A stretch of 64,000 bases of DNA from Xenorhabdus yunnanensis. GTDB taxonomy: Bacteria > Pseudomonadota > Gammaproteobacteria > Enterobacterales > Enterobacteriaceae. Within the stretch, counting starts at the first letter, position 1. Every line of letters starts with the position of its first letter. The translations under genes were made by a program, and so were the position numbers. A model generated the notes under the pieces. That model ran no database searches, had not been told where the DNA came from, and was given only the letters and a program-made list of their open reading frames with translations. The DNA lies in the NCBI RefSeq assembly GCF_028598805.1, contig NZ_JAQRFI010000017.1, forward strand, positions 1 to 64,000, written 5' to 3'. Shown here one piece after another: positions 58,006 through 64,000 of this stretch.

Positions 58006-58923
58006 ATGTCAGTAATAAATAAAAAAGTAAAAAAAGCTGTTATACCCGTTGCTGGTTTGGGGACCCGGATGTTGCCAGCAACCAAAGCCATTCCGAAAGA
58101 AATGCTTCCCTTGGTAGATAAACCACTGATTCAATATGTCGTCAATGAATGTATCAAGGCTGGCATTAATGAGATCATTCTGGTCACACATTCATCCAAA
58201 AACTCGATAGAAAACCATTTTGATACTAGTTTTGAGTTGGAAGCGATTCTTGAGAAAAGAGTTAAGCGCCAATTATTGGACGAAATACAGTCTATCTGTC
58301 CAAATCATGTGACAATCATGCAAATCCGTCAAGGAATTGCAAAAGGATTGGGACATGCCGTGCTATGTGCTAAACCACTTATTGGTGATGAGCCGTTTGC
58401 TGTTATTCTGCCTGATGTCATTCTGGATGAGTACAGTACTGACCTATCAAAATATAATTTAAGCGAAATGTTGTCACGCTTTAACAGTACTGGCGCAAGC
58501 CAGCTCCTCGTTGAACCTGTTCCTGTGGAAAGTGTTTCGGATTATGGCATTGTTGATTGCTTGGGTGAGGATTTACAGCCTGGTGATAGTAAACCTATTG
58601 TCCGTGTTGTTGAAAAACCAAAACCAGAAGAAGCGCCATCGAATCTCTCCATTGTTGGTCGTTATGTATTATCCGAAAAAATCTGGCCATTATTGGCGAA
58701 AACTGCGCCAGGAGCAGGAGATGAAATACAACTGACAGATGCCATTGCCATGCTGATGGAAAAAGAGCCTGTTGAGGCTTATCACTTACAGGGCCGTAGC
58801 CATGATTGTGGCAATAAATTGGGCTACATGCAGGCATTTGTTGAATATGGCATGAAACATAATGAATTGGGCAAATCTTTCACAGATTGGATCATGGCCT
58901 TGCAAGATCAGATTGAAAAATAA
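58006..58923 (+). CDS. galU: UTP-glucose-1-phosphate uridylyltransferase
   Basis: This 305-aa enzyme (E. coli 302) makes UDP-glucose, the entry to surface polysaccharides and osmoprotectants. The nucleotide-binding signature [25 protein letters not shown] and the sugar-phosphate site ([24 protein letters not shown]) are present. AGGAG precedes the ATG. A minimal ATG-TAA overlaps just before the start (ATGTAATG), which may be chance. ugd follows 24 bases on, so the two probably form a UDP-glucose to UDP-glucuronate unit. Confidence 0.97.
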   Translation: MSVINKKVKKAVIPVAGLGTRMLPATKAIPKEMLPLVDKPLIQYVVNECIKAGINEIILVTHSSKNSIENHFDTSFELEAILEKRVKRQLLDEIQSICPNHVTIMQIRQGIAKGLGHAVLCAKPLIGDEPFAVILPDVILDEYSTDLSKYNLSEMLSRFNSTGASQLLVEPVPVESVSDYGIVDCLGEDLQPGDSKPIVRVVEKPKPEEAPSNLSIVGRYVLSEKIWPLLAKTAPGAGDEIQLTDAIAMLMEKEPVEAYHLQGRSHDCGNKLGYMQAFVEYGMKHNELGKSFTDWIMALQDQIEK

Positions 58924-58947
58924 TCTACTAGTACTTTAAGGTGTGAT

Positions 58948-60291
58948 ATGAAAGTTACTGTATTTGGTATTGGCTACGTAGGATTAGTGCAAGCAACCGT
59001 ATTTGCTGAAGTTGGACATGACGTACTTTGTGTTGATGTTGATGCAAAAAAAGTCGAAAACCTGAAAAATGGTCAAATTCCTATTTTTGAGCCGGGTTTG
59101 ACGCCCTTAGTAAAGAAAAATCATGCTGAAGGACGGCTGAATTTTACAACGGATGCCAAAGCCGGTATTGCTCATGGCAAATTACAGTTTATTGCAGTAG
59201 GAACACCTCCTGATGAAGATGGCTCTGCTGATCTTAAGTATGTCACTGCTGTAGCCAGAACCATTGCGGAAAATATGGATGGTTATAAAGTCATTGTCGA
59301 CAAATCAACTGTGCCAGTAGGTACGGCTGATAAAGTCAGAGCAGTGATGCAAGCAACATTGGCCGGGCGTAATATAGAGCTTCCGTTTGATGTTGTCTCT
59401 AATCCTGAGTTTTTGAAGGAAGGAGCCGCTGTTGCTGATTGTATGCGTCCTGAGCGCATTATTATTGGCTGTGATAATGACGATGTAGTTGATGTAATGC
59501 GTGAACTGTATGAGCCATTTAACCGCAATCATGATCGTATGATCGTCATGGATATTCGCAGTGCGGAGCTGACTAAATATGCTGCCAACTGCATGTTGGC
59601 GACAAAAATCAGTTTCATGAATGAAATTGCTAACTTGGCAGAAATGCTGGGAGCGGACATTGAAAATGTACGTCAGGGAATTGGTTCCGATTCACGAATC
59701 GGATATCACTTTATTTACCCTGGATGTGGATACGGCGGCTCATGTTTTCCTAAAGATGTTCAGGCATTGATCCAGACTTCTGAACAAATTGGATATACGC
59801 CAAAAATTCTTCAGGCAGTGGAACAGGTTAACGAGAAACAGAAAAGCAAATTACCTACTTTTGTAAAACGCCATTTTGGTAATGATTTATCAAGCAAAAC
59901 ATTTGCTATTTGGGGACTGTCATTTAAGCCTAATACAGATGATATGCGTGAGGCATCAAGCTGTGTATTGATGGAAACGTTATGGGAATGTGGTGCCAAA
60001 GTTCAGGCGTATGATCCTGAAGCTATGCAGGAGGCTCAGCGTATTTATGGGCAGCGTGATAATCTCTCTTTAATGGGAACAAAAGAAGCGGCACTAAAAG
60101 GTGCTGATGCTTTGATTATCTGTACAGAATGGCAAAATTTCAGAGCACCTGATTTTGATGTGATTAAGGATTCATTAAAAACTCCTGTAATTTTTGATGG
60201 ACGCAATCTTTATGATCCAGAACGCCTGCAATCACGTGGTTTTATATACTATGGCATTGGCCGTGGCGCCTCAATCAATCCAGTCATTTGA
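58948..60291 (+). CDS. ugd: UDP-glucose 6-dehydrogenase
   Basis: This 447-aa NAD enzyme oxidises UDP-glucose twice to UDP-glucuronate. It has a Rossmann fold start ([21 protein letters not shown]), the catalytic Cys in [13 protein letters not shown], and [14 protein letters not shown] in the C-terminal domain. It is longer than the 388-aa enterobacterial Ugd and matches the long type. Between galU and the epimerase, it supplies UDP-glucuronate for LPS or capsule sugars. Confidence 0.95.
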   Translation: MKVTVFGIGYVGLVQATVFAEVGHDVLCVDVDAKKVENLKNGQIPIFEPGLTPLVKKNHAEGRLNFTTDAKAGIAHGKLQFIAVGTPPDEDGSADLKYVTAVARTIAENMDGYKVIVDKSTVPVGTADKVRAVMQATLAGRNIELPFDVVSNPEFLKEGAAVADCMRPERIIIGCDNDDVVDVMRELYEPFNRNHDRMIVMDIRSAELTKYAANCMLATKISFMNEIANLAEMLGADIENVRQGIGSDSRIGYHFIYPGCGYGGSCFPKDVQALIQTSEQIGYTPKILQAVEQVNEKQKSKLPTFVKRHFGNDLSSKTFAIWGLSFKPNTDDMREASSCVLMETLWECGAKVQAYDPEAMQEAQRIYGQRDNLSLMGTKEAALKGADALIICTEWQNFRAPDFDVIKDSLKTPVIFDGRNLYDPERLQSRGFIYYGIGRGASINPVI

Positions 60292-60299
60292 GTCAATAT

Positions 60300-61316
60300 A
60301 TGAAATTTTTAGTTACAGGTTCTGCTGGTTTTATTGGTTTTCATGTTAGTCAGCGGTTATTGAATATGGGGCATGAAGTTGTCGGTATTGATAACCTCAA
60401 TGATTATTATGACGTTAATTTGAAACGGGCGAGATTAAATTTATTACTCCCTCATTCAAATTTTAAATTTGAGAAATTAGATCTGGCTGACAGAGTTGCA
60501 ATACCTGAATTGTTTGCTAAACATCAATTTCAGCGGGTGATCCATTTAGGCGCTCAGCCAGGTGTACGTTATTCAATAGAAAACCCAATGGCATATATAG
60601 ATGCCAATATCATCGGTCATATCAATATTCTTGAAGGTTGCCGCCATCATTGTGTAGAACATCTATTATATGCCTCTTCCAGTTCAGTATATGGCTTAAA
60701 TAAAAAGCAACCTTTTTCTACAGATGACTCTGTTGATCATCCTGTTTCTTTATATGCAGCAACGAAAAAAGCTGATGAGTTAATGTCTCACAGCTATTCA
60801 CACCTTTATCAACTGCCCACAACAGGATTGAGATTTTTTACCGTATATGGTCCATGGGGACGCCCTGATATGGCTTTATTTAAATTCACTAAAACTATGT
60901 TAGAAGGTAAGTCGATTGATGTTTATAATCATGGCAATATGGTGAGAGATTTCACATATATTGATGACATTGTTGAATCTATAATCAGATTGCAGGATAT
61001 CATTCCTACTTCAAATAAAGATTGGTTAGTTGAAGATGGGCAGATATCTGCCAGCTCTGCGCCATATCGAGTTTACAATATCGGTAATGGTCAGCCGACA
61101 AAACTGGGTGATTTTATTGAAGCTATTGAGGTCTCATTAGGGATTGAGGCAAAGAAAAATTTTATGGAAATTCAAGATGGCGATGTATTATCAACGTGTG
61201 CAGATTCAAGCGCACTTTTCAATAAGATTGGCTTTTCGCCTAATACTCCGGTAAAGGAAGGGGTGAAACGGTTTGTAGATTGGTATTTGGGCTTTTATCA
61301 GAAGCAGGTACAGTGA
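60300..61316 (+). CDS. UDP-glucuronate 4-epimerase family protein
   Basis: This 338-aa short-chain NAD-dependent epimerase starts MKFLVTGSAGFIGFHVSQRL and has the catalytic Tyr and Lys in YAATKKADE. RFFTVYGPWGRPDMALFKFT is typical of UDP-glucuronate 4-epimerases (the Klebsiella Uge type), which make UDP-galacturonate. Coupling to ugd fits this substrate. The ATG at 60300 is eight bases after the ugd stop; a TTG at 60288 overlapping that stop is less likely. A terminator follows. Confidence 0.88.
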   Translation: MKFLVTGSAGFIGFHVSQRLLNMGHEVVGIDNLNDYYDVNLKRARLNLLLPHSNFKFEKLDLADRVAIPELFAKHQFQRVIHLGAQPGVRYSIENPMAYIDANIIGHINILEGCRHHCVEHLLYASSSSVYGLNKKQPFSTDDSVDHPVSLYAATKKADELMSHSYSHLYQLPTTGLRFFTVYGPWGRPDMALFKFTKTMLEGKSIDVYNHGNMVRDFTYIDDIVESIIRLQDIIPTSNKDWLVEDGQISASSAPYRVYNIGNGQPTKLGDFIEAIEVSLGIEAKKNFMEIQDGDVLSTCADSSALFNKIGFSPNTPVKEGVKRFVDWYLGFYQKQVQ

Positions 61317-61321
61317 AAATA

Positions 61322-61348
61322 GAAAAAGGAGCAATTAGCTCCTTTTTT
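61322..61348 (+). terminator. Terminator of the galU-ugd-epimerase unit
   Basis: The stem AAAAAGGAGC / GCTCCTTTTTT with a five-base loop lies directly after the epimerase stop codon. Confidence 0.88.
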
Positions 61349-61491
61349 ATAAGATTATGTTAATAAAAAACTAAGTTAGTGTTAAATTTTTTTATCACAT
61401 CGAGAATATTAAGACGGCTTAGTCATTAATATAACTCTTCGCGTTCCTACATCAGCCCGTAATTAACCTAGTTAGTTATATTTATCATAAA

Positions 61492-61520
61492 ACAAAAATA
61501 CCCTTGATAGGGTATTTTTG
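61492..61520 (-). terminator. Terminator of hns
   Basis: The stem CAAAAATACCC / GGGTATTTTTG lies 25 bases beyond the hns stop codon; on the minus strand it ends in a T-run. Confidence 0.85.
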
Positions 61521-61544
61521 TCATTAAGTTCACAAAACAACTGA

Positions 61545-61946
61545 TTAGATTAAGAAATCTTCCAGTTTTTTGCCTTCTTCATCAATTGCTTTTTTGATTA
61601 CAGCTGGTGTACGGCCTTGGCCAGTCCAGGTTTTAATTTCACCTTCATCAACGTATGAATATTTAGCTGGACGTGCAGCACGTTTAGATTTACCAGTAGC
61701 TTTACCACTTAAAGCATCTACTAAATCGCTTAATTCAATACCGTCTTTCTCCAGCATTTCACGGTATTCTTGAAGTTTACGTGTACGCTCTTCTATTTGT
61801 GCACGAGCCTGACTGTCTTCATCGCGACGTTCTTCAACAACAGTTGTAAGTTTTTCCAGCATTTCTTCTAAAGTACTAAGTTCACATTCTCTAGCTTGCG
61901 CGCGCAAGGTACGGATGTTATTTAAAGATTTTAAATTCTCGCTCAT
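61545..61946 (-). CDS. hns: DNA-binding global silencer H-NS
   Basis: This 133-aa nucleoid protein (E. coli 137) has an N-terminal oligomerisation coiled coil ([20 protein letters not shown] and on), a flexible linker, and the DNA-binding [16 protein letters not shown] loop that reads AT-rich minor grooves. AGGAC precedes the ATG. As the silencer of AT-rich acquired DNA it is a likely controller of the AT-rich toxin and LysR regions in this same window (inference). Confidence 0.97.
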   Translation of the reverse strand: MSENLKSLNNIRTLRAQARECELSTLEEMLEKLTTVVEERRDEDSQARAQIEERTRKLQEYREMLEKDGIELSDLVDALSGKATGKSKRAARPAKYSYVDEGEIKTWTGQGRTPAVIKKAIDEEGKKLEDFLI

Positions 61947-62590
61947 TGTCCTGGTCTCAAATTATAATGATGATGGCTGATGTAGGGATAATAATAGAAT
62001 GCTATTTTATTTTCTGCAATAGTGAATTTACTTTCTCAGACTAAAACATGTCATTTTAAAATGCAATTTTTTTGATAATCGATATATTGTGTTTTAATTC
62101 TGCTATTGAGCTTACCATTTTTCAATAAGTATGAAGAAGGATTACTGTAAAGTTTAGTAAGGGAGAAATCATGAGGTATAAAACTAATTTATAGTCAATT
62201 CGTAAGTAATGTTAATTGTTTTGCTATGAATAAGCTGAAGAGCAAGAGTGGGAAGGAAGTTTTTTTATGTATAATCCATTGGTTATGATTAAGGTGTGTG
62301 AATTGAACAAAAGTAAACCACCATGATTATTAATATTCAAATGATGGGAATGAAATAACGATTTACTTTTGATGTTGACTTTGTTCATTTGGCACGCAGT
62401 AAATACTTATAGTGTTGATTTTATATACGCAAATGTGATAATTCTCATGAAAATAATCTCTTCTTATTCATTCTAATTCGTTTCTGCTACTCCATATTTG
62501 ACAATAACAAGGATAATCTCGTTCAGAGTTTGTGATAAACTAACGCTGATATATCACCTGATTAAATTTGACAAGAGGATGGACGGGCCA
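61947..62590. promoter_or_regulatory. Long AT-rich hns-tdk divergent region
   Basis: This gap of 640 bases has no gene I can support; only tiny frames such as one of 19 codons at 62267 exist. In E. coli the hns-tdk gap is also long. The hns upstream part is AT-rich, which fits autoregulation. AGAGGATGG just before 62591 is the tdk ribosome site. Confidence 0.45.
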
Positions 62591-63187
62591 ATGGCTCAGC
62601 TTTATTTTTATTATTCTGCCATGAACGCAGGGAAATCAACTTCCTTATTACAATCTTCCTATAACTATAACGAAAGAGGAATGAGAACGCTGATCTTTAC
62701 AGCGGAAATCGATACTCGATTCGGTAAAGGAAAGGTCAGTTCCCGTATTGGCTTATCCGCTGAAGCTTTGTTGTTTTCACCAAAAACAAATATTGCTGAG
62801 CTTATCAGAAGTGAAAATGAGGCAGAAAAAGTTCATTGCGTTTTGATTGATGAATGCCAATTCTTGACGAAAGAACATGTCGAACAACTTTGTGAAATTG
62901 TAGATTATGATGATATCCCTGTTCTTTGTTATGGTTTGAGGACCGATTTTCAAGGTGAGTTATTTAGTGGAAGTGAATATCTTCTCGCGTGGTCAGATAA
63001 ATTGGTGGAGCTGAAAACAATTTGTCATTGTGGGAGAAAAGCTAGCCGTGTGCTCCGTTTTGGCAGCGATGGTGGTGTTGTTTACGATGGGGCTCAGGTA
63101 GATATCGGCGGTAATGAAAAATACATATCTGTGTGTCGTAGGCACTATACTGACGTTATTCATGAAGCTAAGGCAAAAAAGATCTAA
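62591..63187 (+). CDS. tdk: Thymidine kinase
   Basis: This 198-aa type II thymidine kinase salvages thymidine with ATP. The start [17 protein letters not shown] carries the P-loop and matches E. coli Tdk. DECQFL (Walker B-like) and the zinc-binding Cys residues ([13 protein letters not shown]) follow. The ATG at 62591 is preferred to an in-frame start at 62498, which would add 31 unrelated residues. E. coli Tdk is 205 aa. Confidence 0.96.
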   Translation: MAQLYFYYSAMNAGKSTSLLQSSYNYNERGMRTLIFTAEIDTRFGKGKVSSRIGLSAEALLFSPKTNIAELIRSENEAEKVHCVLIDECQFLTKEHVEQLCEIVDYDDIPVLCYGLRTDFQGELFSGSEYLLAWSDKLVELKTICHCGRKASRVLRFGSDGGVVYDGAQVDIGGNEKYISVCRRHYTDVIHEAKAKKI

Positions 63188-63271
63188 TACGCCACCAATT
63201 GTAATCGAGTGGTATAAAATTATTACGCTAAGAAATAGGCTAAGAAATAATAGGTTAGAAAATAAAATAAT

Positions 63272-63302
63272 AAAAGGCGTTGGATTGCTCCAACGCCTTT
63301 TA
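63272..63302. terminator. Bidirectional terminator between tdk and adhE
   Basis: A perfect stem AAAAGGCGTTGGA / TCCAACGCCTTTT lies between convergent tdk and adhE, with T-runs on both strands. Confidence 0.88.
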
Positions 63303-63318
63303 AGTTTTATCAATCAGC

Positions 63319-64000
63319 CTATAATTTCTTATTATTTTTTCTATTTGCTTTTGCTGCTTCCTTAGATCTGACCTGTTCTGTGAATTCACAGCCATAAAAA
63401 GAATCTAACAACAGTTGTTTCAGTTCAGAAATTAATGGATAACGTGGGTTAGCACCGGTGCATTGATCATCAAATGCATCTTCTGCGAGTTTATCGATTT
63501 TAGCCAGGAAGTCAGCTTCTTGCACACCTGTCTCACGAATTGAAGCTGGGATGTCTAGTTGAGATTTCATTTCTTCTAGCCAAGCCAATAGTTTTTCAAT
63601 TTTGACAGCGGTACGATCACTTGATGCGGTTAACCCCAAATGGTCTGCAATTTCTGCATAGCGACGTCGCGCTTGTGGGCGGTCATATTGGCTGAATGCA
63701 GTTTGTTTTGTCGGGTTATCGTTAGCGTTGTAGCGAATCACGTTACAGATTAATAGCGCATTAGCTAAACCATGTGGGATATGAAACTCAGAGCCCAGTT
63801 TATGGGCCATGGAGTGACATACTCCTAAGAATGCATTGGCAAAGGCAATACCAGCTATGGTGGCTGCATTATGAACACGTTCGCGGGCAACGGGATTCTT
63901 TGCGCCTTCGTGATAACTGGCAGGTAGAAAATCTTTCAGTAGCTTTAATGCTTGCAATGCCTGACCATCAGAATACTCATTGGCTAAAACAGAAACATAG
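63319..64000 (-). CDS. adhE: Aldehyde-alcohol dehydrogenase AdhE, C-terminal part
   Basis: The frame is open to the window end (YVSVLANEYSDGQALQ just before the edge), so only the last 227 or so residues of a roughly 890-aa protein are seen. They belong to the iron-dependent alcohol dehydrogenase half: HSMAHKLGSEFHIPHGLANA holds the metal-binding histidines, and NANDNPTKQTAFSQYDRPQARRRYAEIADHLGL matches E. coli AdhE closely. AdhE converts acetyl-CoA to ethanol in fermentation and forms filaments (spirosomes). Convergent with tdk as in E. coli. Confidence 0.96.
   Translation of the reverse strand, partial: YVSVLANEYSDGQALQALKLLKDFLPASYHEGAKNPVARERVHNAATIAGIAFANAFLGVCHSMAHKLGSEFHIPHGLANALLICNVIRYNANDNPTKQTAFSQYDRPQARRRYAEIADHLGLTASSDRTAVKIEKLLAWLEEMKSQLDIPASIRETGVQEADFLAKIDKLAEDAFDDQCTGANPRYPLISELKQLLLDSFYGCEFTEQVRSKEAAKANRKNNKKL

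Overview
The window looks like a chromosome segment of an insect-associated enteric bacterium of the Photorhabdus/Xenorhabdus group (Morganellaceae). Three things suggest this. The core genes have E. coli-like relatives in E. coli-like neighbourhoods (nhaB-dsbB/fadR, dadA-dadX, gapA-yeaD/msrB, ansA-pncA, sppA, ydjA-selD-topB-xthA, purU-ychJ-galU-hns-tdk-adhE). Four 127-bp ERIC-type repeats, plus one decayed copy, lie between genes. The accessory part carries a large yersiniabactin-like siderophore cluster. I cannot decide the genus or species from the sequence alone.

Positions 1-3.9 kb hold the 3' part of a repeat-built intimin/invasin-like surface protein with an AT-rich, cysteine-bracketed tip, followed by a small secreted EndoU-like nuclease candidate and its probable immunity partner.

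Positions 4.1-35.4 kb are the centrepiece. Nine genes on the minus strand (fyuA-, ybtX-, ybtP-, ybtQ-, irp2-, irp1-, ybtU-, ybtT- and ybtE/ybtS-like) overlap or nearly abut over 30 kb and can be read as one operon. A divergent AraC-type regulator (ybtA-like) sits at its head. A near-consensus Fur box and a pair of 23-bp-spaced direct repeats lie between them. The assembly line is yersiniabactin-like but differs in three ways: salicylate synthase and salicylate-AMP ligase are fused in one protein; the PKS module has no visible C-methyltransferase; and the HMWP1-like protein (3,991 aa) has an extra Cy-A-PCP module before its thioesterase. The product should therefore be a salicyl-capped polythiazoline/thiazolidine metallophore without the gem-dimethyl group, in the piscibactin/photoxenobactin direction. 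Several proteins of the cluster carry short in-frame tandem duplications, mostly of 15 bp.

Positions 35.5-64 kb are mostly core: disulfide formation, Na+/H+ antiport, fatty-acid regulation, D-alanine catabolism, glycolysis, methionine sulfoxide repair, NAD and asparagine metabolism, signal-peptide proteolysis, selenophosphate synthesis, topoisomerase III, exonuclease III, tRNA-Tyr, purine metabolism, UDP-sugar synthesis, H-NS, thymidine kinase and AdhE (cut by the window end). Notable points here are a selD gene whose only full-length reading needs an AUA start, a decayed rssB relic just upstream of galU, a ugd-epimerase pair between galU and hns, and an orphan LysR gene in an AT-rich stretch beside the tRNA.
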